64,000 bases of DNA from Fibrobacter sp. GTDB lineage: Bacteria > Fibrobacterota > Fibrobacteria > Fibrobacterales > Fibrobacteraceae. Under the pieces are notes generated by a model that was not told where the DNA came from, searched no databases, and saw only the letters and a list, made by a program, of their open reading frames with translations. The stretch spans positions 62,001 through 126,000 of the forward strand of contig JAKSIB010000007.1 in the NCBI GenBank assembly GCA_024399065.1, given 5' to 3'. The position numbers and the translations under genes were made by a program. Of this stretch, positions 26,102 to 32,766 are shown piece after piece (within the stretch, counting starts at the first letter, position 1; each line of letters begins with the position of its first letter).

Positions 26102-26160
26102 TAGCATTTTTTACCATTTCATTGCAGTTTATATCGTTTTACTGCATTTTATATCATTTT
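26102..26160. repeat. Three 20-bp iterons
   Basis: Three imperfect direct repeats start at 26102, 26122 and 26142, each with the core T-x-GCA-x-TTT-x-TA-x-C-x-TTT. They are exactly 20 bp apart (two helical turns), so bound proteins would line up on one face. A fourth partial copy (TTTTATCGTTTTT) lies near 26174. They are part of a 600-bp region without a convincing gene. Confidence 0.6.
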
Positions 26161-26248
26161 CGTTCAATTAGCGTCATCTACACTCTTTTATCGTTTTTCA
26201 GCTGCGATTTGTCAAACGAACCGCCCATCGTGGTCCACCCAGGAACCC

Positions 26249-26588
26249 GTTAACCCACCCGAAAATCTCAAAAATTTGCGGACGAAGTCGCGCGCGCCAC
26301 CCCATGAGCCGATTCCGGAGAGCAACAAACCTTTTTGACAGGGGGCCTACCCTACCCCTCCACGCCCGTTAACACAGGTTTAACCGATTAACCAACGTTA
26401 ACCAACGAGACCGAACCGGTACCCACAGCCCCCTGCACATCGCCCGTAATCAAGCGGTAAACAACGATTAACTAGCATTAACCTAAAAACATTCAAGTTA
26501 AACGAATTAAGCGATTGTGGAGCGAATGTGAAGCGAATCTAACAGGCGTTAACCCAACACCAGACATACCGCCCCACCATCCAAATTA
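26249..26588. repeat. Cluster of TTAAC(C) half-sites in a non-coding region
   Basis: TTAAC occurs at 26250, 26369, 26380, 26388, 26398, 26468, 26478 and 26549, plus a TTAACC at 26585. Three TTAACC copies at 26380, 26388 and 26398 are in tandem. The same half-site builds the palindromes at 21680 and 25226 and recurs at 29607. The 26014-26611 interval otherwise holds only the iterons and a GC-rich stretch; no gene is seen. Confidence 0.6.
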
Positions 26589-26611
26589 ACCAAAACATTC
26601 AACATTTAGAC

Positions 26612-26645
26612 GCAAAAAGCCAGAGAGAATCACTCCCCTCCGGCT
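26612..26645 (-). terminator. Rho-independent terminator
   Basis: On the minus strand AGCCGGAG pairs with CTCTGGCT (eight pairs, one G-T) and is followed by five T. It closes the three-gene unit 27691-26669. Confidence 0.8.
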
Positions 26646-26668
26646 TGGTGTTGCCTAACCACTAAGGT

Positions 26669-26851
26669 CTAGACAACGGATTTTTTCTGCATGCACTGAA
26701 TCTCGTGCATATCGCGAACACTCTGGAGCAAGTCCTTCATGTCGTCAATCTGCTGAGAACTGGCAAAGCCATTGGCATCGTCAGACTCGTTGCAGATGAC
26801 TTCGAGATGAGTCATGCAGCGTTTTTCCAATTTAGCGAACAGTTCGCCCAT
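26669..26851 (-). CDS. Hypothetical protein, 60 aa
   Basis: Acidic-to-neutral, helix-prone protein (FAKLEKRCMTHLEVICNES, then SSQQIDDMKDLLQSVRDMHEIQ). GGAGG stands seven bases before ATG. Last gene of a short operon ending in a clear terminator; no family recognised. Confidence 0.6.
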   Translation of the reverse strand: MGELFAKLEKRCMTHLEVICNESDDANGFASSQQIDDMKDLLQSVRDMHEIQCMQKKSVV

Positions 26852-26852
26852 A

Positions 26853-27176
26853 TTAGCCTCCCATGCGAGCCATCAGCTTGGCAGCATCATCGGCGGAAAA
26901 GGTGAATCCCATCCAGGAAACCTTAGGCATATTGCTGAAGGCCTCGTTCAAGGCGGCACGAACATTATCCTCATGAACCATGGAGCCGTCTTCAGACAGC
27001 ACCCCAAAAGACTTAAGGACAGATTCGTAAGGCTTAATGAATGATGCAGGATTGTTCCGCATCGCACCAACAGCCATAAGAGCAATGAACTTGCTCATGG
27101 AATTAGGCATAGCGGCAATCACATCCTGAGTGGCGAACATAGTCAATCCGTCAAGTGCCTGCTGTAAAGTGATCAT
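26853..27176 (-). CDS. Hypothetical protein, 107 aa
   Basis: Largely helical, Met- and Ala-rich (TLQQALDGLTMFATQDVI, FIALMAVGAMRNNPASFI) with a C-terminal GFTFSADDAAKLMARMGG. AAGGAG precedes the ATG. Its conserved-looking Ala/Met helices could be an oligomer interface, but no motif allows a function. Second gene of the short unit next to the virion genes. Confidence 0.65.
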   Translation of the reverse strand: MITLQQALDGLTMFATQDVIAAMPNSMSKFIALMAVGAMRNNPASFIKPYESVLKSFGVLSEDGSMVHEDNVRAALNEAFSNMPKVSWMGFTFSADDAAKLMARMGG

Positions 27177-27190
27177 AGCTCAGCTCCTTG

Positions 27191-27691
27191 TTATGCCGCC
27201 GGAGTTTCAGGGGCGATAGCCACAGGGCCCCAACCAGGACAAACGCTGGAATTCGGGACAACAGTCTTTGTAATGCCCGCAAGAGTTGCCTTAAGATTGT
27301 CGATAGCGGCGTTTGCGGCGTTGCAGCAGCAAGTCATCGTATCGGCGACGCGAGCAATCTTCTGATCCACAATCTGTTCCTTCAGAGGAGCAGCAGTTTC
27401 CAGAGCCAGAACACGACCGTCAATGCCAGCAATCTTAGCATTCATTTCCTTGTCGTTGCGGAACAGAGCATTGTAGACTTCCACCAGCTTCTTGTCAGTT
27501 TCCTGACCGGCCTTAAGAAGTGCAATCTCCGAATCCTTCTGGGCGAGAGCCAAGGTAGTCTGTTGATTGCCGCCGCCAAAGAGCGAACCAAGACCACCGT
27601 TCTGCATGAGGGCAAGTGCAGTACCTGCAATGCCAAGACCAAGACCAGCTTTAGCGGTGCTGGAAGAACCTTCGTTAGTGTAAGTAGCCAT
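27191..27691 (-). CDS. Hypothetical phage protein with Gly-rich N-terminus and coiled coil, 166 aa
   Basis: ATG at 27691 (MATYTNEGSSSTAKAG). A Gly/Leu-rich hydrophobic stretch (LGLGIAGTALALMQNGGLGSLFGGGN, residues about 18-43, quoted in part as LGLGIAGTALALM) is followed by a coiled coil (LAQKDSEIALLKAGQETDKK, EMNAKIAGIDGRV) and a Cys cluster TCCCNAANAA. It looks like a structural or ejected protein of unknown role. First gene of the unit that reads away from the TCC array. Confidence 0.65.
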   Translation of the reverse strand: MATYTNEGSSSTAKAGLGLGIAGTALALMQNGGLGSLFGGGNQQTTLALAQKDSEIALLKAGQETDKKLVEVYNALFRNDKEMNAKIAGIDGRVLALETAAPLKEQIVDQKIARVADTMTCCCNAANAAIDNLKATLAGITKTVVPNSSVCPGWGPVAIAPETPAA

Positions 27692-27783
27692 CGGATTACC
27701 CAATTACCCTTTACTGTTCGCCGGGCGGAATTGCCCGACAAGCAAAATCTATGAAGGAAAAACGGCAAATACAATGGCAAGTG

Positions 27784-27864
27784 TCCAACGGCTCCAATCA
27801 GTCCGAACTGTCCACAAAACACGTCCGTGTTTGTCCAAGTTGTCCAGATAAGCCTAATTAGTCC
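27784..27864. repeat. Eight TCC repeats phased at 9-10 bp
   Basis: TCC(A/G) units begin at 27784, 27793, 27802, 27811, 27824, 27834, 27843 and 27862, giving steps of 9, 9, 9, 13, 10, 9 and 19 bp. The array sits between the divergent genes 27691 (minus) and 27930 (plus), where a regulator binding cooperatively along one DNA face would control both. Confidence 0.55.
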
Positions 27865-27929
27865 GTCAAGCAATCTATACAAAATACAAAACAATTATAA
27901 TTTTATTACAAGAATTTAGGAGAAACCGC

Positions 27930-28229
27930 ATGAGGCACCTAACCGTACCCCCGAAGACGGTCGCCTTCTACTGTGAAAGATCCGACAGGACCATTCGAAG
28001 AATGTGCGAGCGTGGAGAACTGGAAGCCGACCTGGTCGGCAACGAATGGATAATCAGCTCTGCCGGAGTCAAGCGACGATTCTGGAAACTCGGAAGAGCT
28101 TTATGGCAGAAGGTTCTGCACGACATCTACTCCGACCCGAAGGATTATGAGGAAGCCTATCAGGAATTCCTAGAAATCGAAGCCGAAGAATCGGCTAAAG
28201 AAAAAGCTCTGAAAAAGAAGCGGAAGTAA
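27930..28229 (+). CDS. Putative HTH DNA-binding protein, 99 aa
   Basis: Residues about 7-45 (PPKTVAFYCERSDRTIRRMCERGELEADLVGNEWIIS, cited in part as CERSDRTIRRMCERGEL) follow the excisionase/MerR-like pattern: HTH followed by a small wing ending in W-I-I-S. The rest is a basic, helical tail (KEKALKKKRK). AGGAG precedes the ATG. As the only plus-strand gene here, next to a phased repeat array, it is a candidate late-gene regulator; the link is inferred. Confidence 0.65.
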   Translation: MRHLTVPPKTVAFYCERSDRTIRRMCERGELEADLVGNEWIISSAGVKRRFWKLGRALWQKVLHDIYSDPKDYEEAYQEFLEIEAEESAKEKALKKKRK

Positions 28230-28283
28230 ACCCACCAAACATCCACCAAACAAAAACGAGCCCGCGAACGCAGGCCCGGTTAT

Positions 28284-29069
28284 CTACTCATCATCCTCAA
28301 TCAGGAACTTTTCATGATATTTCAAGATCCTATAGGCAACGACACGGTCTCCGGCCCTTTCAACCTCGATGTCGACAATGTACCCATAATCAAAGAAGTT
28401 TTCCTTGGAATCAAGAACTTCCTTCTTGAAAGAGTCATCCAGGGAAATAAGCTTTTTAGGACTCTTGGAAACAGAAGTCACAATTCCCCTATCCCCAGGA
28501 TTTCCAGACTTGCCGTCATTACGGACCTGGTTAAGATACAAGATTTCCTTTTCAAGCAAAGCTCTGCCAGGCATCATCATACGCTCGGAAACATTGACAG
28601 CCCTGTTAGAAATTCCGGAGCATTCTGCAGAAGTCTTGTCGACATAAACGCTGATATTATTGTTGTCACCAATGACAGAGAAAGCGACACTGCCATCGGA
28701 ATCCTTTACGCAGGGATTCAGAACACGACCGACATTTCTAAGAGTTTTCGCATCGGCCCCATCAGGGAGATTTTCTACAGAGACAGGCTTGGAAAGAGAC
28801 TCAACGACCGACTTGAAAAACTGGGCAAACTGAATAATTGAACTTGCATTTTCCACGATAGGCATAAGTGCGCCGGCAGTAGAAGCCAGGTCGATGATTA
28901 CGCTACCCTTGCGCACCTCCTTGACATACAACTCTGCTCCATGGCCCGGATCTGTACGTTCACAAAACGAAGAGTACATCTCGGCCAGCGCGTTCATTGA
29001 ATCGGCAAGATCAACAAGCCGGACCATCTTGGAATTTTTCAAATGAACTTCAAAAATATCTTCAGTCAT
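28284..29069 (-). CDS. Hypothetical protein, 261 aa, single-gene unit
   Basis: ATG at 29069 (MTEDIFEVHLKNSKM). An N-terminal alpha/beta part (VRLVDLADSMNALAEMYSSF, LYVKEVRKGSVIIDL) is followed by a helix (IIQFAQFFKSVVESL) and a C-terminal beta-rich domain (FDYGYIVDIEVERAGDRVV). No family recognised. It reads away from the switch region from a good promoter (TTGACC, 17 bp, TATCTT) with only 7 nt between -10 box and ATG, like a lambda cI-type leaderless message, so it may be expressed in the lysogen. Confidence 0.65.
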   Translation of the reverse strand: MTEDIFEVHLKNSKMVRLVDLADSMNALAEMYSSFCERTDPGHGAELYVKEVRKGSVIIDLASTAGALMPIVENASSIIQFAQFFKSVVESLSKPVSVENLPDGADAKTLRNVGRVLNPCVKDSDGSVAFSVIGDNNNISVYVDKTSAECSGISNRAVNVSERMMMPGRALLEKEILYLNQVRNDGKSGNPGDRGIVTSVSKSPKKLISLDDSFKKEVLDSKENFFDYGYIVDIEVERAGDRVVAYRILKYHEKFLIEDDE

Positions 29070-29076
29070 ACCCCCA

Positions 29077-29105
29077 AAGATACACAAAAGTTTGGCCAGG
29101 GTCAA
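29077..29105 (-). promoter_or_regulatory. Promoter TTGACC-17-TATCTT for the 261-aa gene
   Basis: On the minus strand TTGACC (29100-29105) and TATCTT (29077-29082) are 17 bp apart; the T following gives TATCTTTG, the FCB -7 consensus TAnnTTTG. The ATG is at 29069, so the transcript would have almost no leader. Confidence 0.6.
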
Positions 29106-29460
29106 GGCGGGGCCCGCGCGGGTCTTGAAAGGCTCAGAAGGGGCGTGGTGGTGGCGCTTGGGGGCCGGGGAATAAGAGACCATCCTAATTATGCCACAAG
29201 GACTTGGTGTGCGCCTGGAGCCGGTTCAGGGAGCAGGGGGCTGTGTGCGCTTGGACGGGCGGAAGCCCGCGGCGGTGCCTTGCGACGGACTCTCCCGAGT
29301 TAGCAGCACGCTGCACAGGCGTGGCGTTGGCGTTGTTTTGGGGTTGGGGCTAGTATTGGCACCTTTGCCCATAAAAAGGGCCGTGACGGCTGTTTATGGC
29401 GGGGTTTTGGCTATTGACAGGCGGGAATCAAGAATGTGTGTTTGTTCTGAAGGACTGAAA
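29106..29460. other. GC-rich stretch without gene; possible structured RNA
   Basis: This stretch is far richer in G and C than the surrounding phage DNA. It contains a tight hairpin GGGC-GGAA-GCCC (near 29259) and two copies of GTGTGCGC (near 29208 and 29243). Open frames across it are low-complexity and lack ribosome sites. A structured RNA or a remnant of foreign DNA are both possible; the direction of any transcript is unknown. Confidence 0.3.
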
Positions 29461-29466
29461 AAGATT

Positions 29467-29514
29467 TAAGATGTCTTATAAGCGTACTTATAAGAATGAT
29501 TGTAAGACATCTTA
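29467..29514. promoter_or_regulatory. 12-bp inverted repeat with nested CTTATAAG sites
   Basis: TAAGATGTCTTA (29467-29478) and its exact complement TAAGACATCTTA (29503-29514) frame a 24-nt centre that contains two CTTATAAG palindromes. A TATGTATACATA palindrome and two AAGGATGT direct repeats follow before 29575. This is a strong operator candidate in front of the small plus-strand gene 29623. Confidence 0.65.
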
Positions 29515-29622
29515 CCTTAACATATATGTATACATAAAAAGGATGTTTACACGTAAGAAGGATGTATAGTGTAGAACTTTTTCTTTCTTGGTTCTTCTTT
29601 CTTTTTAACCAACGAGGAAAAT

Positions 29623-29751
29623 ATGATTAAATCCGTTATGCAGGCCGTAGGGTACTGCTTTGCCATCATCGAGCACGAACACGACGCAAAAAAGGCCAAG
29701 GACCTTATCTACAGGAGGATCCTTGACCTTAAAAAGGAGCTGGGGTTCTAG
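29623..29751 (+). CDS. Small helical protein, 42 aa
   Basis: ATG at 29623 with GAGG eight bases upstream. Sequence IKSVMQAVGYCFAIIEHEHDAKK then DLIYRRILDLKKELGF: an amphipathic helix pair, basic at the end. A TTAACCAACGAG motif lies in its leader, the same string as in the half-site cluster at 26398. Function unknown; as the first gene beyond the operator array it may be a regulator or antirepressor. Confidence 0.55.
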   Translation: MIKSVMQAVGYCFAIIEHEHDAKKAKDLIYRRILDLKKELGF

Positions 29752-29776
29752 AAAAAAGATGGGGCAATTTTGCCCC
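29752..29776. terminator. Hairpin terminator (GGGGCAA stem)
   Basis: GGGGCAA and TTGCCCC (29761-29776) form a seven-pair stem with a two-base loop. On the minus strand it is followed by six T after three bases; on the plus strand there is no T run. It could stop leftward transcripts from the repressor side and also mark the end of the 42-aa gene. Confidence 0.6.
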
Positions 29777-29807
29777 GTCAGTAAAAACATTGGTTTAAAT
29801 TAAACCC

Positions 29808-30083
29808 ATGAGTCTAAAGAGTGAATTCAGCAAGGCGATTGAAGCGAACTACAAAGGCGAAGCTTCTATCAAGTTTCCATACAGGTTTCTAAAAAGGACC
29901 ATCGGTCAAGAAGGCGTTGACCAGGTAATCAACGCAGCCATTGAATCCGCTGTTAGACGGCTCCGAAGCTTGTCACCACAGTGCCACTACCAGTTTTCGG
30001 CAAGGACTTCAAACCGCAAGCACGCTGATACTCTGCTACTGCTAAGAGAACCTCCTGACGAGTCAGCGGACGGTAAGAAATAA
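29808..30083 (+). CDS. Hypothetical protein, 91 aa
   Basis: Basic protein: SLKSEFSKAIEANYKGEASIKFPYRFL, a helix GVDQVINAAIESAVRRLRSL, then a polar tail. Directly before the ATG lies GGTTTAAATTAAACC, an inverted repeat overlapping the ribosome-binding region, so translation or transcription is probably controlled there. No family recognised. It converges with the repressor gene that ends at 30138. Confidence 0.5.
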   Translation: MSLKSEFSKAIEANYKGEASIKFPYRFLKRTIGQEGVDQVINAAIESAVRRLRSLSPQCHYQFSARTSNRKHADTLLLLREPPDESADGKK

Positions 30084-30137
30084 CGTGAAGAACGAATTTC
30101 CCGGACTTGACTAAAGTTTCAATCTTTTTCATAAGAC

Positions 30138-30479
30138 CTACTTTTGAGGGGGCTTGGGGCCGTCGGACTTGAGCTTCTCCAATGTCTGGCTCATGCTGTC
30201 TATCAGCATTTGGCGGGCTATGTCACGAACATCAGCTGAATTTACCGAATCATTAGAAGATTCATTTTTCCGAAGCGCTTTTGCGGCGACTTCCTCACCA
30301 AAAATTTCTTCCAAGAACATTCCCGCACTCAGGAGTTTACCAATATTCTCACGAGTGACATCGCTTCTACCGGTATTCCAGGCAGCAACAAGTTCCCTTT
30401 TCACCCCTAAAGCATTCGCAAGAGACTGCTGTTTATACCCCTTACGATCCATAAATTCCTGAAGTCTAATTCTATCCAT
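30138..30479 (-). CDS. Phage repressor-like HTH protein, 113 aa
   Basis: ATG at 30479 (MDRIRLQEFMDRKGYKQQSLA). An XRE-type HTH is clear at residues 12-45: YKQQSLANALGVKRELVAAWNTGRSD, quoted here in parts (QQSLANALGVKRELVAAW). The C-terminal 60 residues are polar and lack a LexA/CI-type protease motif, so this is more like a Cro/P22-c2-sized or partner-controlled repressor. It diverges from the early operon across the inverted repeat at 30513, its likely operator. Confidence 0.8.
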   Translation of the reverse strand: MDRIRLQEFMDRKGYKQQSLANALGVKRELVAAWNTGRSDVTRENIGKLLSAGMFLEEIFGEEVAAKALRKNESSNDSVNSADVRDIARQMLIDSMSQTLEKLKSDGPKPPQK

Positions 30480-30512
30480 GGCAAGGAATATAAAAAAGAA
30501 TAAAAAAAAGTG

Positions 30513-30552
30513 AAAAATTTTACCACAACCTATTGACAATGGTAAAATTTTT
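30513..30552. promoter_or_regulatory. Early operator: 13-bp perfect inverted repeat and promoter
   Basis: AAAAATTTTACCA (30513-30525) and TGGTAAAATTTTT (30540-30552) are exact complements separated by 14 bp. Two more TGGTAA half-sites lie at 30562 and 30582. TTGACA at 30533-30538 lies in the centre and can serve as the -35 element of the rightward early promoter, with GTTTAT (30557-30562) as -10; a protein bound to the repeat would cover it. Confidence 0.75.
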
Positions 30553-30568
30553 ATCTGTTTATGGTAAT

Positions 30569-30763
30569 ATGATTAACAATAGTGGTAAAAATATCAACAA
30601 TACGGCTAGTGGTTACAATGTTCGCGTAACCCCTAAAACCAAAGAACTTCTTGATTCCATCCAAAGTCAAATCAGCAACACCACCGGATCAAACAAGCCT
30701 TTAAGCGCTATCGTCGGTGACCTGGTTTATGACAAGGCAGTAGAACTCGGAGTCAATGGTTAA
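30569..30763 (+). CDS. Ribbon-helix-helix-like regulator, 64 aa
   Basis: ATG at 30569 (MINNSGKNINNTASG). YNVRVTPKTKELLDSIQSQI matches the start of RHH (CopG/Arc) proteins: a short strand, then an amphipathic helix; KPLSAIVGDLVYDKAVELG is the second helix pair. The start is only about 7 nt from the -10 element, so a leaderless message is likely. First gene of the early operon; probably autoregulates the switch, as Cro does. Confidence 0.65.
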   Translation: MINNSGKNINNTASGYNVRVTPKTKELLDSIQSQISNTTGSNKPLSAIVGDLVYDKAVELGVNG

Positions 30764-30766
30764 AAA

Positions 30767-31690
30767 ATGGCTCGCCCCAAAAACGACATTCCAAGATTCA
30801 TCTCTTTTGATATGCAAGAAATGGACGCAATTCAATCAACAATGACCAACGAAGAACTCGGTTCTTGGTGGAGAAAAGCCATTAGAGATGTTCGCTCTGG
30901 ATGTCGTTCAAACGATGTTGACGATTTCATTAAAGAACAGTACAAAGTTACTGAATCAAGGATGCAAAAGCGCCAGCAAACCAACCAGGCATATTACAAC
31001 AAGCATAACGACCAAGTGACCGTTCCCAGCGCAAGTGTAAACGCAAACGGATCACAGCAGGAAGCCGCGAACGGCAACACAGCGGACGATTGTAAAGCAC
31101 AACCTTCCTGCACGAATTTTGCAGATGGCGACACCCGCGAGGGCTCGCTGAACATCGCTAACACGGGCAACCGTGCGCATCTGGAATCTGGTACATCTGC
31201 AAAAACCTCTGGCTCCAAAGTGGACGCCCCTACCGGTAACGCTGGGGAGAACAACCACAGCCCGCAAGGGTCGATTCTGGAATCCGCAACGTCCACCGCG
31301 GTAGCCAAGCCCTTGAAAAAGCCCTATGGCGAAAACAAGCACGTGCTCCTCACCGACGAAGAGGGGGCCAAGCTCAGGGAACTGTACGGCCACGATCTCG
31401 CCGTCGCCATCAACATCCTTGACGGCTACATCGAGAACAACGGCAAGGCAGCCAAGCGCTACAAGAGCCACTACATGGTGCTTCGCCGCGGCAACTGGGT
31501 GTGGGACAAGGTCCAGAACATGAAGCTCACCGAGAAACGCCTGGAGAACGCGGGCGGCAAGGCAAAGAACTTCAAGGCGGAGGAGCGCGAGGCCATGGCC
31601 CGATTCATCCGCGGGGAATCGGTCAATCACGATTCCAAGGTCAACGATTCGGAACTTTCAATGGAGGAGCTGAAGCAGCTGTATGGATGA
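30767..31690 (+). CDS. Phage replication initiator, O/DnaD-like, 307 aa
   Basis: N-terminal part (RFISFDMQEMDAIQSTMTNEELGSWW) resembles the start of phage replisome-organiser proteins. A long low-complexity Asn/Ser/Ala/Gly linker covers residues about 85-180. The C-terminal domain, with YGENKHVLLTDEEGAKLRELYG and a YIENNGKAAKRYKSHYMVL stretch, is common at the end of phage and plasmid initiators. As in lambda O, the replication origin may lie inside this gene. The second half is GC-rich compared with the first, hinting at a mosaic origin. Confidence 0.65.
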   Translation: MARPKNDIPRFISFDMQEMDAIQSTMTNEELGSWWRKAIRDVRSGCRSNDVDDFIKEQYKVTESRMQKRQQTNQAYYNKHNDQVTVPSASVNANGSQQEAANGNTADDCKAQPSCTNFADGDTREGSLNIANTGNRAHLESGTSAKTSGSKVDAPTGNAGENNHSPQGSILESATSTAVAKPLKKPYGENKHVLLTDEEGAKLRELYGHDLAVAINILDGYIENNGKAAKRYKSHYMVLRRGNWVWDKVQNMKLTEKRLENAGGKAKNFKAEEREAMARFIRGESVNHDSKVNDSELSMEELKQLYG

Positions 31691-32180
31691 TATGCAGAAA
31701 AAAGTGAACCATCTGTGCCTATTGCTCAGGCTCCAGGTCATCGAGTACCTACTGAAGGTGGACCGCATCGAGTACGGCGCCCCGGCGCTCTCCGACGAGG
31801 AGATGGTGGTGACCAAGGCCATGATAAACGCATTGCCCTGCTGCACCAAGCGCCTGAAGGGCCTGTTCGAGGACGCACACCAGGCTCAGCGCGAAATGGG
31901 AATGTTCCCCCACGCCGTGAATCCGGGCGAACTCAAGTGGTGCCTCAAGAACCGCCACATCGGCTACAACTGCATCCAGCAGGTAAAGCATTCGTGGCTC
32001 CCCTTCAAGGAAGACAAGGACCTGCGTTCGCTCCCCGCCTTCAGGGCCCTCACCGAAGTCTACCGCCCCCTCATCGCATCGGGCAAGGGCATCATCCCGC
32101 CCATCGACGAAGACAAGGTCCAGGAAGAAGCCCTCGCCATCGTCAACCAAGTCACAGAAAAACTCATGGAGGAAAAGTGA
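31683..32180 (+). CDS. Early protein after the initiator, possibly helicase-loader analogue, 165 aa
   Basis: Helical protein: KVNHLCLLLRLQVIEYLLKV, LSDEEMVVTKAMINALPCCTKR, LKWCLKNRHIGYNCIQQVKHSW. No ATPase motif, so it is not a DnaC-type loader by sequence. The start overlaps the initiator stop. Its place directly after the initiator is where lambda has P; that is the only reason to suspect a helicase-recruiting function. High GC, like the end of the initiator gene. Confidence 0.55.
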   Translation: MDDMQKKVNHLCLLLRLQVIEYLLKVDRIEYGAPALSDEEMVVTKAMINALPCCTKRLKGLFEDAHQAQREMGMFPHAVNPGELKWCLKNRHIGYNCIQQVKHSWLPFKEDKDLRSLPAFRALTEVYRPLIASGKGIIPPIDEDKVQEEALAIVNQVTEKLMEEK

Positions 32181-32476
32181 TGTCCTGGCTTATCAGAAAA
32201 GCAAAGAAAAAAGTCCTTGTCGATTTAGGCTCATGGCTCATCGCTCAATTCGTCACAAGAAGCATTCTCATGAGCAGAAACTTGTCGGACCATGGAAGTA
32301 CCTACTGCAAGCTGAAAAACGGTTACAACGTTTTCGCCGTAGTGTCCAAGAAAGACATCACACTTTCCGACTTTTGTGATTGCACAAAATCTTCAGGCAC
32401 GTATCATGATCTCGATCCCGATAAAGCTCAAGCCATTCCTCGCGAGTCACATCGTAAACCTGAACCGCACCAGTGA
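32180..32476 (+). CDS. Small membrane-associated protein, 98 aa
   Basis: ATG at 32180 overlaps the stop of the previous gene (TGATG) and has GGAGGAAAAG before it, so translation is well supported. Residues 10-28 (KKVLVDLGSWLIAQFVTRS) form a basic amphipathic helix. The last 40 residues look unconstrained and lie opposite the minus-strand gene 32358..32567, so either the C-terminus is recent or the reading is not used to its end. Confidence 0.5.
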   Translation: MSWLIRKAKKKVLVDLGSWLIAQFVTRSILMSRNLSDHGSTYCKLKNGYNVFAVVSKKDITLSDFCDCTKSSGTYHDLDPDKAQAIPRESHRKPEPHQ

Positions 32477-32567
32477 ACGCCCCATAAAATTCAAGGTACG
32501 GATCAAACCACTTAGCTTCAAAGTAAACTGGGCTATCAAGATCTGTAATCGTGTCATCAATAATCAT
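32358..32567 (-). CDS. Antisense small acidic protein, 69 aa
   Basis: ATG at 32567 with GAGGT five bases upstream. MIIDDTITDLDSPVYFEAKW and FTGAVQVYDVTREEWLELYRD read like a genuine compact acidic beta/alpha protein. It is the only minus-strand gene within the early operon and overlaps the 3' end of the preceding plus gene by 119 nt. It may be an independently expressed gene, or an antisense control on the operon. Confidence 0.5.
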   Translation of the reverse strand: MIIDDTITDLDSPVYFEAKWFDPYLEFYGAFTGAVQVYDVTREEWLELYRDRDHDTCLKILCNHKSRKV

Positions 32568-32601
32568 AGAAACCTCATGTTTTAAAGGGAACTTAGCAAA
32601 T

Positions 32602-32763
32602 ATGAACTTCAACGAATTCAAGAGCGCAGCCTTCTGGCAGCAGGAACGCAACCGCAAGGAAGCCGAAGAGCGTCGCGACAACTTCGCGGGAGCACTGGTC
32701 GCAACAGCCATGTTCGCCCTGTTCCCGTTCCTCTACTGCATCGCATCTATTCTCGACGGGTAG
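32602..32763 (+). CDS. Small one-helix membrane protein, 53 aa
   Basis: ATG at 32602. Residues 1-28 are polar and charged (NEFKSAAFWQQERNRKEAEE), followed by a hydrophobic helix (ALVATAMFALFPFLYCIASIL). No clear ribosome site. Typical of the tiny membrane proteins of phage early operons; function unknown. Confidence 0.55.
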   Translation: MNFNEFKSAAFWQQERNRKEAEERRDNFAGALVATAMFALFPFLYCIASILDG

Positions 32764-32766
32764 CTT

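Noticed and set aside
26065-26253. Small hydrophobic open frame in the iteron region
   Set aside because: It is made by AT-rich iterons, begins with a TTG without ribosome site and its second half is not protein-like.
27784-27864. CRISPR-like array
   Set aside because: Units are only about 9 bp with no constant repeat and no cas genes; a protein-binding array is more likely.
28284-29183. Longer version of the 261-aa protein starting at 29183
   Set aside because: The added 38 residues are low-complexity, cover a good promoter and lack a ribosome site.
29043-29469. Plus-strand open frames in the GC-rich patch
   Set aside because: Low-complexity Gly/Arg-rich sequences, no ribosome sites; they arise from the high GC content.
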